From the NCBI GenBank assembly GCA_946902985.2, contig OX336399.1, forward strand, positions 161,802,911 to 161,866,910: a stretch of 64,000 nucleotides of DNA, read 5' to 3'. This stretch comes from Meconema thalassinum (Eukaryota > Arthropoda > Insecta > Orthoptera > Tettigoniidae). The stretch's first letter is position 1. The number at the start of each line of letters is the position of its first letter. The notes under the pieces are model-generated. The model made no database searches and was not told the origin of the DNA. It worked only from the letters and a program-made list of their open reading frames with translations. Below are positions 47,693 to 58,459 of the stretch, piece after piece. A program made the translations under genes and the position numbers.

Positions 47693-48170
47693 CTTTTAAT
47701 CGATTTTACCCTCTAGGGTGGTGGCTCCCACGGACTCAGCGAGGGATCTCACCCCTACCGCCATTCCAGGCAGTGTCCTAGAGCTGGGAACATCTGGTCG
47801 GAGTGGATACAACTGGTGAGGTGTCATCAGCACCTCGCCCAGGCGGCATCACCTGCAAAGCGAACAGGGGCCTCATGAAGGAAGGGAGGGGAAGTTTAGG
47901 ATGGATAGACAAGGAAGAGGTAAGGAGGCGGCCGTGGCCTTACAACAGCAACCATCCCGGCATTTGCCCGAAGACGAAGTGGGAAACCACGGAAAACCAC
48001 TTCGAGGATGGCTGAGGTGGGAATCGAACGCCCTCTACTCATTTGGACCACCCGAGGCTGAGTAGACCCCGTTCCAGTCCTCGTACTACTTTTCAAATTT
48101 GGTGGCAGAGCCGGGAATCGAACTCAGGACCTCCGGGCTAACCATGCTGACCGCTACGCTACGAAGGCAA
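47693..48170 (-). mobile_element. SINE family E, copy E3
   Basis: About 480 bp on the minus strand with all blocks of family E in order: tRNA-like head at about 48165-48100, the acggggtctactcagcctcg block, a second B box, the ttttccgtggtttcccactt block, the ggccacggccgcctcc segment and the ccctagagggtaaaatcg 3' end. A T run follows the head at 48174-48181. Confidence 0.87.
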
Positions 48171-48507
48171 CTCCTTTTTTTTATACGTTGCCCAGTCATC
48201 GCTGCAATTGCAGTTCAGCGCATGCGTGATAGCTGCACTTAGTTAGGAGGAAGGAGATTACGTCATTTTAGGATCGCAGTTTGTGGTTTACGCTTTCTAG
48301 TGCTTGGTAAGAATTACAGATGGTAATAACCGATGTTAGGTTTAATCGAAAACGATTAATAGATTAATCGGCTAACTGAAGATAAGTTTCATTTTTCTCG
48401 CAACCCGTCCCAACTTGATTGTTGTTTGTCCTTTTTCTGTCACTGACTCTTATTTGATTATTGTTAACATAAACAAGGTAAAAACTAACTTTTATAGATT
48501 TCTATGC
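48171..48507. other. Unclassified intergenic DNA
   Basis: No recognised feature. Confidence 0.3.
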
Positions 48508-49427
48508 GGCGGCTTCGGTGGCGTAGTTGGTAGCATGCTGAGCTTCTATGCCCAAGTTCACGGGTTCAAACCCAGCCATAGTCATCAATTTTTTTTAAAG
48601 AGCGTTGAAAATCCCTCAGTATGCCTTCCTTCGGAGGGGAAGTAAAGCTGCCGGGCCCATGTCATAGATGTATGGCATGTAAAAGAACCTTCCACTAACT
48701 ACAATTGTGCGAAGCTAAATTTGTAGGTTAGATTTGATTAACGCTCTATTAGTTTCAACGTTTGCCGCCAGGTGCAGTGGCATCTAGTAGCAAAGTTCAC
48801 TGCTAGGTGTCGTTGACGGTAGGATTTGGTAGGAAAAGTAGGAAATAATTGATATTCATTGTCTTCAGGTCCTTACCTGAATTATAGCTTGCCACGGTGG
48901 GTGAGTGGTTATCGTGTCGGACTACCAACCCCAAGCTTGCAGGTTCACTCCTGGCCGTGGTACGTGATTTTTGAAAGCGGCAAAAATCACGACACGCATG
49001 TCTTACGTTGTTGGCATGTTAAAGAACCCATTATAATTCAGTAGGCCGTGTTTATAATGGCAATATTAATCTTGGGATTTTCCGCCAACACAAAAAAAGT
49101 TCCTCATTTCTCTAGTAGAAAGCGCTATAGTGTTCAAGGGGCTTAGATAACTAACCTCCTTGACTTTCATAGTGCTTCAAGGAACAACGAAATTCGACAT
49201 GCAAGCTACTCTTTGGGTGTCAAATAACAAAGCTTGCACCCGGCACCCGAGGCCATACGATATTATTATTATTATTATTATTATTATTATGACCTGAATT
49301 ATACATAACACACACTAATACTGCCATCACAGTTAACACCGGTTATCAGAAAGTTTCTACACACACCCAAAGTACACGGGGCTACATGACCGCGATGTCG
49401 CAGCCCCTAAACTGAGGAACCAACCAA
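48508..49427 (+). mobile_element. tRNA-headed element family D, copy D1, split by SINE F1
   Basis: The head has an A box tggcgtagttgg and a B box ggttcaaaccc. The body includes aaaatccctcagtatgcctt, tcatagatgtatggcatgt and cttccactaactac, and continues after the F1 insertion (49304-49427) with aacaccggttatcagaaag, cacggggctacatgaccgc and ctgaggaaccaacc. Copy D2 at 57762-58264 shows the same order uninterrupted, so the full element is about 500 bp. Confidence 0.85.
48887..49291 (+). mobile_element. tRNA-derived SINE family F, copy F1
   Basis: The head has an A box tgggtgagtgg and a B-box-like ggttcactcct, in a layout loosely like tRNA-Ser. The body has ttggcatgttaaagaaccc and caacgaaattcgacatgcaa. 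The tail is (ATT)n. Flanking direct repeats acctgaattata at 48875-48886 and 49292-49303 are a perfect 12-bp TSD, placing the insertion inside D1. Confidence 0.92.
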
Positions 49428-49493
49428 TTGATATCATAAGTCTACTTACAATCATTTGTGTAAAATGTAAAAAGTAGACTAAAATAAAATTTC
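49428..49493 (+). mobile_element. Solo 3' terminus of a family A-like element
   Basis: tcataagtctac followed by a diverged loop and aaaagtagact reproduces only the 3' hairpin of family A. Nothing upstream of the hairpin is present. Confidence 0.65.
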
Positions 49494-49995
49494 ATATCAT
49501 CCATACTTGGGGCTGATGACCTCGCTGTTCCTCCCCTTAAAACCTCAATCACTAACTAACTAACTAACTAACTCAGGTCATCCCGCGACCCGGTATCTGT
49601 CGGTTGAGATACCCCGTTGCTGATCCAAAATCTGTAGATAACGCTGGAGGAAAACTAGTTCGCTTACCCGTTATCTAGTGCCACGACTGGAGTCGAACCC
49701 CCGACATCGCACGCCAAATGAAGCAGGTCAAGCATGACCCGGACGTCCACTGAATGTATGCATGGACTTTAACGGTCTTGACTTGTATTCTGTGACATGA
49801 GAACGACACAGTATTCACATATCCACTAGGAGAGCCAGTTCCTAAGACAAGCGATGCCAAAATCGAGGCTCTGCGGTACTTTTGTTCTTTCAAATAGAGG
49901 AGAGACGTTCTCGTGTGATTCTTAACTTATTCCGCATGTTATTTATCGTATTATGAATATACAGTCTGTAGTCTACAATATATACAAAAAAAAAA
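49494..49995. other. SINE/LINE tail fragments and unclassified DNA
   Basis: 49510-49575 (ggggctgatgacctcgctgt, then a (CTAA)n tract) looks like the 3' tail of a retrotransposon. 49670-49715 carries a minus-strand B-box-like motif (gggttcgactccagtc), probably a SINE head. Borders are unclear. Confidence 0.4.
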
Positions 49996-51234
49996 AACAA
50001 GAAGTTCCGTGACGAACTTAAGAGCCTACTTTTCATAAAATTTAACCTTCATGCCAATGATTAATCTATATGGAGCTATCTAGAATAATGACGAAATTAA
50101 GTTGGTAATATCGAAATTTCTAATTAGTTCGAAATACTGTATACCTGGCATAATGTAGCCTAATAGAGAAATACAGTTAGCAGCCCTGGTGACCTAATAT
50201 TTTCTTAGTTCCATCTCTTAGGGTACACAATACAAAATTTGGTTTAAGTCCAATGGATAGCATGGACGTTACATTCAGTTAAACATTGGATCTAACAGCG
50301 CGCGTAAAATCATGTTGGCAACAATGTCATGCTTGTATTGGTCATAAATAATCTGAAATAATACGATCTATTGTTCTGCCAATTTTGAATGAAATCCATT
50401 AGTTAGTATAGAAGTTAATTGCATTTTAAATTGGAATTATCGACAGGCTTAGAATCATGTTGGAAGAACTGACGTTTAATAGTTACTCCAAATTAATCTA
50501 GAATGCCACGTACAATACGTGTGCAAAGTTTAGAGCTATTGGTTTGCATACTTTCTGATATATTGATATTAGGGTAACAAAAATAGAGACAGCATTTATT
50601 AACAGTTGGCAGCCCTGGTTGCTCTTAAGAATACGCATAGTCATATCTGTTATGTTACACATAGCACATACGAAATTTGGTTGAAATCCAAATGATAGTA
50701 TAGAAGTTATATGTATTTAAAGCTGGACCTCTCAGTTGTTGGTAGCACTGACCTATATAAGTTACTCCAAATTAATATTAAAATGTCAGGTACTATACGT
50801 GTGTATAGTTTAAAGTTGTCGACTTAGCATTTATTAACAGTTGGCAGCCCTGGTGGATCTTAAGAATACGCTCAGTCATATCTGTTTATGTACACATAGA
50901 ACATACAAAATTTGGTTGAATTCCAATTGAGTGTAGAAGTTATATGCATTTACAAATTGGACCTATCAGCAGGCTTATAATCATTTGGCAACAGTGCCAT
51001 GTATGGCCTCCTGGAAATTAAACTGAAATATTATTATCTATACGTGTGCCAATTTTGAAATAGCTCCCATTCATACCTTTCAAGATATCCAACATGGAGC
51101 TCAAATTTCAATTGCGATTTTTCATCAGTTGGTAGCACTGACATCATTTTCAAATACGGCATTGAGATATTCAGGTATAGATCTTAACTCCTACCCAATT
51201 TTGTTTCGATTGCTGCAGCCGTTTAGGAGTTGTT

Positions 51235-51270
<36 letters not shown>

Positions 51271-51390
51271 CCAGCCAGACAGACAGACAGACAGATAGAC
51301 AGAAGGACAGACAGACACACATTTTCCCGTATCGATCTCATAAGTCTACATTTTCCTCATTTTTGCAAAATGTGAAAAGTAGGCTAAAAA
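49996..51390 (+). mobile_element. Family A element (A4), intact reference copy
   Basis: About 1,395 bp from aacaagaagttccgtgacg to aagtaggctaaaaatg. It shows the uninterrupted 3' hairpin (agtctacattttcctc, apex catttttgcaaaatg, then gaaaagtaggct), the (CA)n and (CAGA)n tracts at 51241-51315, and the body units of about 290 bp. It is used here as reference for the interrupted copies A2 and A3. Confidence 0.87.
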
Positions 51391-51541
51391 TGTGCACACA
51401 CTGACTTAGTTCATAAAATCTTATAGTTCTAGGTTAAGATCTCGGACCCATTCAACTGCTTCAACTGATGCTTGATGAACATCTATCAACGTTACATCGT
51501 AAGCTCGGAGAGGGCAGTCAGCGACAATGTGATGGATTGAG
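51391..51541. other. Unclassified DNA, continues after SINE SA2
   Basis: Removing SA2 joins this piece to 51956-52367. On the minus strand the join gives an open stretch with LLTLKVVTVVPPY, which I do not recognise. Confidence 0.3.
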
Positions 51542-51552
51542 TGTAAGGAGGC

Positions 51553-51852
51553 GTTGGCTCCGTGGTGTTGGGGTAAAGTGCCTGCCTCTCACCCGGAGGG
51601 CCCGGATTCGATTCCCTGCTCCGTCAGGGATTTTAGAAACTGACGTGAGGGCTGGAACGGGGTCCACTCAGCCTCGTGAGGACAATTGATTAGCTCTCTG
51701 ACAGTGAGGCAGAGCCCCGATCACGAAAACCAAGATTAACGGCCGAGGGGATCCGATGCGTTGATCACTCGTCACCCCAAAATCTGCAGGCCAAATGGCT
51801 GGGCAGCGGTCGCTTGGTAGGCTTAGGCCTTTCACGGGCTGTAGTGCCAGGG

Positions 51853-51941
<89 letters not shown>

Positions 51942-51944
51942 CAA
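51553..51944 (+). mobile_element. tRNA-derived SINE, family SA (copy 2)
   Basis: Same family as 14831-15124: head tggtgttggggtaaag, B box cggattcgattccc, block gctggaacggggtccactca, and a gccaaatggctgggcagcgg segment. The tail is a (TTA)n microsatellite of about 85 bp (51857-51941). Flanking tgtaaggaggc (51542-51552) and tgtagggaggc (51945-51955) form an 11-bp TSD with one mismatch. Confidence 0.92.
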
Positions 51945-51955
51945 TGTAGGGAGGC

Positions 51956-52367
51956 ACCACAGTCACAACCTTCAGAGTTAGAAGAGTCCCATTTACGCAG
52001 TGAATACGCACATCGGCTTTGTCGTGTGCGTATCCATTTTAAGATCCTCCATTGGCGTCTTGGAAGATCAAATCCATGCAACGTTCAAATGGGTTCACAA
52101 CTAGTTGTTTGTTGGGTACTGAAGAATGCTCGCATTGGATTGTCCCTGAGTTATTTACATTAAAGGAGGATTGTTCAAGTTTAAGTGCTGTGCGCCATGG
52201 TGGTTTCCTTGACTTGAAATGTTGGTATACTATTTGTGTAATATCTTGATGTATGGGCAAGTTAACGGTTTAGATCAGCTGTGTACACAGTATTTTTGTG
52301 CAAGTTTTGACGAGGGCCGCAGCATTCCACCCTCCAACTACGTAATCATAATAATTAATTCGATGGT
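51956..52367. other. Unclassified DNA after SINE SA2
   Basis: A minus-strand frame of about 73 codons (52260-52042) reads through with no recognised domain. It may be an old transposon remnant. Confidence 0.3.
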
Positions 52368-52375
52368 ATAATTGT

Positions 52376-52624
52376 ATTGCCAACGGCCTGGCCATGTTGA
52401 AACACTGGATCCCATGAGAACTCCGAAATTAAGCAGCATTGGGCGTGGTTGAACCTTGGATGGAATGCCGGTTCATTTGGGACCACGCGTTGTTGGCGGG
52501 GAAAGGAGAAAGGAAAGACCCTAGCCATCCTACCGCACGTAAACTCCTGGCTGAGGATAGCCTCTACAGAGGCACGGACCTGCCTTCGGGAAGAATACCA
52601 ATAATAATAATAATAATAATAATA
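52376..52624 (+). mobile_element. 5S rRNA-derived SINE (SINE3-like)
   Basis: The first 118 bp (52379-52497) follow insect 5S rRNA from gccaacggcc, through gaaattaagcagcattgggc and gtggttgaaccttggatgg, to the closing cgcgttgttggc. The stretch that should read cggttctcgtccgatcacc is diverged, so it is not a functional 5S gene. About 110 bp of unrelated body and an (AAT)n tail follow. Flanks ataattgt at 52368-52375 and 52625-52632 may be the TSD. 5S-headed SINEs (SINE3) are known in animals; assignment here rests on the 5S similarity plus tail and TSD. Confidence 0.88.
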
Positions 52625-52632
52625 ATAATTGT

Positions 52633-53068
52633 TGTTTACCATATCTTGATGGATGCAGTATTTTTGCATTTATCTGTTGGCACAGGCTAGAGTAAAACGT
52701 GGCTTTTCACCGATGTCTCAGTCTCATTCATGGCTGTGATCATATGGATGCCACCATCGCCGTCTATAATTCTCAAGCCGTGCTGTTGGTAGAATTGGCA
52801 ACGTTTAGTAGAGTCCGTAACTTCTATAAACACGTAAGACCACAGCTAAGTTTTATTCATAAGTATCGTTTATTTTGATATGACAGCAACTAAAAGCAGT
52901 TCGTAATAACTATTTCAATACCTGTGAAATTCCTCGTGGTAAATCAGACCTGCTGAAAGTTGTAGAATTGAGTAGGCTATTTCCCGTATTAAGTTGCTTG
53001 CGTAACCAACGCCTGGTAATGAACTTAACAAACAAATTCTTCACTAATATCTCATTAAACTATTTTAG
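52633..53068. other. Unclassified intergenic DNA
   Basis: AT-rich, with no element recognised. It leads into the THAP-like remnant. Confidence 0.3.
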
Positions 53069-53165
53069 ATGCCTAGCAAGTGTTGTGTGCCTGGCTGTGA
53101 GGCACTATTAAAATAACTGGTCATATTACACGTTTTGATCACTACAGTGAGGTGGACTTTCAGTG
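53069..53165 (+). pseudogene. THAP-type zinc finger N-terminal remnant
   Basis: An ATG after attttag reads MPSKCCVPGCEALLK, matching the N-terminus of THAP domains (C-x4-C start). It then hits a stop, but a one-base shift continues KITGHITRFDHYSEVDFQW, resembling the next THAP segment. The later Cys and His of the C2CH module are missing. The preceding pyrimidine-poor ttttag could be a splice acceptor. It is a decayed exon of a THAP gene or P-element-like transposase. Confidence 0.45.
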
Positions 53166-53197
53166 GCTAGTAATTTAGGTCTGGCATATATCTTCAT

Positions 53198-53680
53198 GTC
53201 GCCTCCGTAGCGTAGCGGTCAGCATGGTTAGCTGCCGCCCCGGAGGTCCTGGGTTCGATTCCCGGCTCTGCCACGAAATTTGAAAAGTGGTACGAGGACT
53301 GGAACGGGGTCTACTCAGCCTCGGGTGGTCCAAATGAGTAGAGGGGGTTCGATTCCCACCTCAGCCATCCTCGAAGTGGTTTTCCGTGGTTTCCCACTTC
53401 GTCTTCGGGCAAATGCCGGGATGGTACCTTCTTCAAGGCCACGGCCGCCTCCTTCCTCTTCATTGCCTATCCATCCTGACCATCCATTACCTTCCCTCGT
53501 GAGGCCCCTGTTCGCTTTGCAGGTGAGGCCGCCTGGGCGAGGTACAAATCACACCTCACCAGTTGTATCCACTCCAATTAGATGTTCTCAGCTCTAGGAC
53601 ACTGCCCGTAGAGGCGGTAGTGGTGAGTTCCCTCGCTGAGTCCGTGGGTTCCACCAACATGGAAGGTAAACGACTAAGAA
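53198..53680 (+). mobile_element. SINE family E, copy E1 (tRNA head, second B box)
   Basis: The head gcctccgtagcgtagcggtc has an A box (tagcgtagcgg) and B box (ggttcgattcc) with the spacing of a tRNA gene. At 53347-53367 a second B-box-like gggttcgattcccacc starts a module with tcgaagtggttttccgtggt. The rest includes gggcaaatgccgggatggta, ggccacggccgcctcc, gaggcccctgttcgctttgc and a 3' end with aaggtaaacgac. At about 480 bp it is long for a SINE. Relatives E2 and E3 are on the minus strand. Confidence 0.87.
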
Positions 53681-53740
53681 AAGAAAAATATATAATCATG
53701 TGGCCACTATATTCCAGTACTTTATGAACTGTACTACCTA

Positions 53741-54852
53741 TTTTTAGCCTACTTTTCACATTTTGCAAAAATGAGGAAAAGTAGACTTATGAGATCGATC
53801 CGGGAAAATGTGTGTCTGTCTGTCTGCCTGGCTGGCTGTGTGTGTGTCCCTATCAACTCCTAAACGGCTGCTGCAATCAAAACCAAATTTGGTATGAGTA
53901 AAGATCTATACCTGAATATCTCAAGCCCTTATTTGAAAAAAGATGTCAGTGTTACCAACTGCTGAAAACCCGGACTTGAAATTTGAGCTCCATGTTGGAT
54001 ATCATGGGAGGTATGCATGGGAGCTATTCCGAAATTGGCACACGTATAGGTAATAATATTTCAGTTTAATTTCCAGGAGGCCATACGTGATAGTGTTGCC
54101 AAAATGATTCTAAACCTGCTGATAGGTCCAATGTTTAAATGCATATAACTTCTACGCTATCAATTGGATTTCAACCAAATTTCGTATGTAATATGTGTAC
54201 ATAAACAGATATGACTGAGCGTATTCTTAAGAGCCACCAGGGCTCCCAACTGTTAATTAATGCTCTCCCTATTTTTGTATCTAAATACCAATATATCAGA
54301 AAGTATGCAAACCAACTGCTTTATACTATGCATACGTATAGTACCAAACATTCTAGATTAATTTGGAGTAACTAATATACGTGATTGCTACCAACATGAT
54401 TCTAAGCCTGCTGATAGGTCCGATTTTAAAATACACGTAACTTCAATAGTAACAAATGGATTTCATCCAAAATTGGCACAACAATAGATCATAATATTTC
54501 AGATTATTTCTGACCAACACATGCAAGACATTGTTGCCAACATGATTTTACGCCAGCTGATAGATCCAATGTCTAACTGCCTGTAACGTACATGCTATCC
54601 ACTGGACTTCAACCAAATTGTGTATTCTGTACGATAAGAGATGGAACTAGGAATATATTCAGTCACCAGGGCTGTCAACTGTAGTGCTCTATTAGGCTAC
54701 ATTATACCAGGTATACAGTATTTCGAACTAATTGGAAATGTCGATATTACCAACTTCATTTCGTCATTATTCTAGATAGGTCTATTTAGATTGGCATGAA
54801 TCTTAAATTTGAAGAAAAGTAGGCTATTTAGTTCTTCAGGGAACTTCTTGTT
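53741..54852 (-). mobile_element. Family A element (A5), internally shortened
   Basis: On the plus strand from tttttagcctacttttcac to gggaacttcttgtt, 1.11 kb. It is about 270-280 bp shorter than A1, A3 and A4, close to one internal unit, so loss of one tandem unit is likely. Confidence 0.83.
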
Positions 54853-55190
54853 AAATTAAGTGACCAGTGGAGAATTATTGCTAGACTGTCAGCATTAAGC
54901 TGGGAGGCATATTGTGCCCATGGTGAGTGCATGTGTGGACAAAAAGTGAAGAATTTATTATCAAAGGAAGTCTCTGAGTTCGTAAGAATAGTCTTAAATA
55001 TTTTTTTCCTGAGCGTGTCAATGACTGCAGTGGGCATAGCGGCAATAAAAGGAAACTTCAGACATTTGGTTATTGAGGTACAGTACAGCCATTTATTATT
55101 ACCTTATCGGGAATCGACAGTACATAGCTTGATAATGTGTATCCACTATTTATGATATGTGTGTGTTGATTTAGCGGACGTTACGTTCTG
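54853..55190. other. Unclassified intergenic DNA
   Basis: No recognised feature. Confidence 0.3.
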
Positions 55191-55650
55191 TTATACGAGG
55201 GCTATTCCAAAACTAAGGTCCGGTCAAAAAAAAACATCCAAAATAAAACTTGTTTCCAAAACAATTCTTTTCTTGACATTCCCTACGTCTTTCTCTATTT
55301 TTCTACATAATTTCCATACTTATTTACACATTTTTCACATCGTTCCACAAGCTTTTGAATGCCTAAGTCGTAGAACTCGGCCGCCTGCGAAGTCTTTAAC
55401 AACTTCTTTCACTTCATCATCTGTGTCGAAGCGCTTGCCGCCAAGAAACTCCTTTAGGTAGCGGAACAGGTGGAAATCACTTGGCGCCAAGTCCGGACTG
55501 TACGGTGGGTGGTCCATCTGTTCCCATCCAAATTTCTTGATTAGAGTTTGCGTGTCATGCGCAGTATGGGATCTGGCATTGTCATGCAACAACAACACTC
55601 CAGACGACAATTTTCGAAAATGCAAATGTTCAGACACAATTCTGTACACT
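55191..55650 (-). pseudogene. mariner element, 3' part with TIR
   Basis: The right-end TIR on the minus strand corresponds to tacgagggctattccaaaac at 55192-55211 on the plus strand, preceded by a TA. The minus-strand frame 55649-55335 encodes LLLHDNARSHTAHDTQ, GWEQMDHPPYSPDLAPSDFH and GGKRFDTDDEVKEVVKDF, the second half of a mariner transposase with HDN and SPDLAPSD intact. The first half and the other TIR are missing beyond 55650. Confidence 0.88.
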
Positions 55651-56162
55651 GCTCTACCAACTCAGTGAGGAAAGCAATGGCAAACTACTTCACTCCCCAC
55701 CTTGCTTAGTATGCCTCATTATACTGCTCCATTTTGTTTTTGTGGGTTTCAACCCACATAACCTATGGTGGTACTTTTTGAGGATCCAACCAGCCTTCAG
55801 GTGGACTACCTAACAGACAGACAAGCATATACAAAACGCTAAAATGTTTCACAAAACTCAAGCTCCTAAACCAGAGGGAGTTAGAAGGGCGGTTTGTATC
55901 GAAATCTTCCAAACCGTCTGAATAGTGCAGGAAAATTCTGCATTTCGTGAAAAAGCAACGGAAATATATTTAAAGTAGAGCGTCGATAATCCCTGTCCTG
56001 ATTATCAAAATGTCCGCCTCTTCGAAAAGACCCCCCAAATAATAAAAGGTCGTTTGGGTTCATAACAAATAGAAAACGTGCTAAAACCTTTAATAATCCA
56101 CTTTAATGGTTAAATAATTGGAGCAGATAAATAAAACCATTAATTAGTAAGAACTTATAATG
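55651..56162. other. Repeat fragment and unclassified DNA
   Basis: 55655-55800 has ctcagtgaggaaagcaatgg, a piece of interspersed-repeat-like text of unknown family. The rest holds no gene I can support. Confidence 0.35.
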
Positions 56163-56866
56163 TATTGTTGTTGTTTGAGTCTTCAGTCATTTGAGTTTGA
56201 TGCAGCTCTTCATGTCGCCCTGTTCTGAGTTAATCGTTTCATCTCTACATAGCTACCACACCCTACATCCGAGGCAATCTGTTTAACATATTCTAACCTT
56301 GGTCTACCCCTACAGTTCTTGTCCTCGACCCTTCCTTCCATAATTAAGCTTGCTATTCCTGGGTGTCTTAGTATGTGTCCTACCAACCTATCTCTTCTCT
56401 TCATTAGCAATCACCAGAAATATCTCTCCTCTCCTACTAGTCTTAATACCCCTTCGTTCGTAACCCTATCTACCCATCTAATCTTCATCATTCTCCTGTA
56501 ACACCACATTTCAAACGCTTCAATTCTCCTCTTTTCTCCTGCACCAACAGTCCAAGTTTCACTTCCATAGAGCGCCACGCTCCAGACAAAGGCCTTCAAA
56601 AATGACTTCCTAATTCCTAAATCTATATTCGATGTCAACAGATTCCTTTTCTGTAGAAATACTTTCCTTGTCTGAGCTAACCTACTTCTTATATCCTCTT
56701 TGCTTCGTCCATCACTGGTTATTTTGCTTCCTAAGTAACAGAAGTCTCCTACTTCCTTTAGTTTTTCATCTGCTAATTTGATGTCCATAGAAGATTCTGA
56801 TTTATTTTGGCTGCATTCCAATATTTTTGTTTTATATTTATTAATTTTCATCCTGAATTCTTTCCT
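56163..56866 (-). pseudogene. RTE/BovB-like LINE, 5'-truncated copy
   Basis: Minus-strand frames encode DFCYLGSKITSDGRS, FLKAFVWSVALYGSETWT, EAFEMWCYRRMMKIRW and, in a second frame, RRDRLVGHILRHPG and MEGRVEDKNCRGRPRLEYV. The 3' UTR ends with gactcaaacaacaac. It starts at gaaagaattcaggatg, within a few bases of the point where the 27289 copy starts. Sequence 5' of that is unrelated. Confidence 0.88.
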
Positions 56867-57395
56867 TAATGTAATAAATAGTTTATATATATTCACTTCA
56901 ACTTTTCTTTTCGCCGGAATTGAATCCGCATTATCGACACTCAACTGTATATGTTTATAAACAGAACTGTGTCGGGTCTATCCTGCATAACAGTGAAATC
57001 GGGCGGGTAGTATATACACTTAAGGCACTCACAAATAACCTATAATATGTTAGAGATGTTACGTCCATTTTAACGATTGGGGATTATATAGACGCTGAGA
57101 TGCAGGAATGTTGCCCCAAAGTGGTCCTTTAACGTGCCAGTAAATCTTTTGACACGGCTTACTCGCATATGCGCACCCTCGAATGCCAACTTGCTTCCAA
57201 ATGTTGGTGAATAACTCAAGATCGCCCTTTGGTCTTCAGTTGCTGCCTAAATTGCCCATTTAAATGTCATAACTATTACTTGTAATTTTTTACAGGAGTG
57301 TGTTTACATATTTATATTTTGTACCCCGCCCCATTCATTGGGCACATTCCTGTTGACCAACTGAAAAACAGCAAAAGGCAAGCCAAATAATGTTG
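56867..57395. other. Unclassified intergenic DNA
   Basis: No repeat or gene recognised. Confidence 0.3.
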
Positions 57396-57716
57396 CTATG
57401 CAACTGGTAACTACAAAACAAACATGGCGGCCAAGCGAATTTGCGACTTTTAAATAGACTTTTCTCGCTATTTAACCATCCAAACGCAATAAAACTTGGT
57501 ACAGTATATGTTTATACACAATGTAATGCACCGACATCTAACTTCGTTCAATTGTTTACATAATTACAAGATGGCGGCTGTGTGAAATATTTCACCGGCA
57601 TTCTATATCTCTGAAACTATTAGCAGTATCACCCTGAAAATTTGTGCGGAGATAAAGGGCACTATTGGAAGTTCATCTATAAGACTTTCAAAAACCGGTT
57701 AGCTACAAGAAGGTTC
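57396..57716 (-). mobile_element. Family B fragment (B4), one internal unit
   Basis: Matches about one 292-bp internal B unit on the minus strand (gtaactacaaaacaaacat, catggcggccaagcg, atttcaccggcattctatat). Neither terminus is present. Confidence 0.75.
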
Positions 57717-57761
57717 ATTTGTTCAGGTAAGCACAGTCTTTAGAATTCTAGGAGTGACACA

Positions 57762-58264
57762 TCACCAAGCGGTCTAGTTGGTAGCATACTGGGCTTATAT
57801 GCCCAAGATCAAACCCGGGCGAAGTCGTCAGATTTTTTAAGAGCGTTAAAAATCCCTCAGTATGCCTTCCATTGGAGGGGAAGTAAAGCCGGCGGTTCCA
57901 TGTCATAGATTTATGGCATGTAAAAGATCCTTCCACTAACTACAGTTGTGTGAAGGCAAAATGTGTACGTTAGAATTGATAACGCTCTATTAGTTCCAAC
58001 ATTCTCCACCAGATGCTGACAGCGCTGCCATCTACTAGCCAAGTCCGCAAGCTAGGTGTCGTGGACGGTAGCATTTGGTAGCAAAAGTAGAAACTATTTG
58101 AAATTATTATCTGCAGTCCTTACTTGAAATTAAAACAGATAACACACACTAATACAGCCATCACAATTAACACCGGTTATCAGACAGATTCTACACACAC
58201 CCAATGTACACGGGGCTACATGACCACGTTGTCGCAGCCCCTAAACTGAGGAACCAACCAACCC
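57762..58264 (+). mobile_element. tRNA-headed element family D, copy D2
   Basis: Uninterrupted D copy with a degenerate head (gcggtctagttggtagca and gatcaaacccg), the aaaatccctcagtatgcctt block, the acaccggttatcagacag block and the end ctgaggaaccaacc. It confirms that F1 is an insertion in D1. Confidence 0.83.
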
Positions 58265-58313
58265 CATACATCTAACTGGTGGCGAACTACATGAAACAGT
58301 TACCATGTTATGT

Positions 58314-58369
58314 CGGGGGGTGAGAGCGGGGGGGGGGGGTGCGAGGGGGGGTTGATGAGGGGGGGGGGG
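58314..58369 (+). repeat. G-run tract, potential quadruplex
   Basis: Six G-runs of 6 to 13 G separated by short spacers in 56 bp. Confidence 0.85.
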
Positions 58370-58459
58370 CAGTAGACAAACCTGTCGGGAACAGCAGGTA
58401 TACATTATCTTTGGATGTGAAGACGCGTGAGATGTCAGATTACACTTAGTAGCAAAGGT

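Noticed and set aside
51795..52163. Tyr-rich open frame
   Set aside because: It is a translation of the (TTA)n tail of SINE SA2.
52379..52497. Functional 5S rRNA gene
   Set aside because: The middle region is diverged, and the copy carries a SINE-like body and tail.
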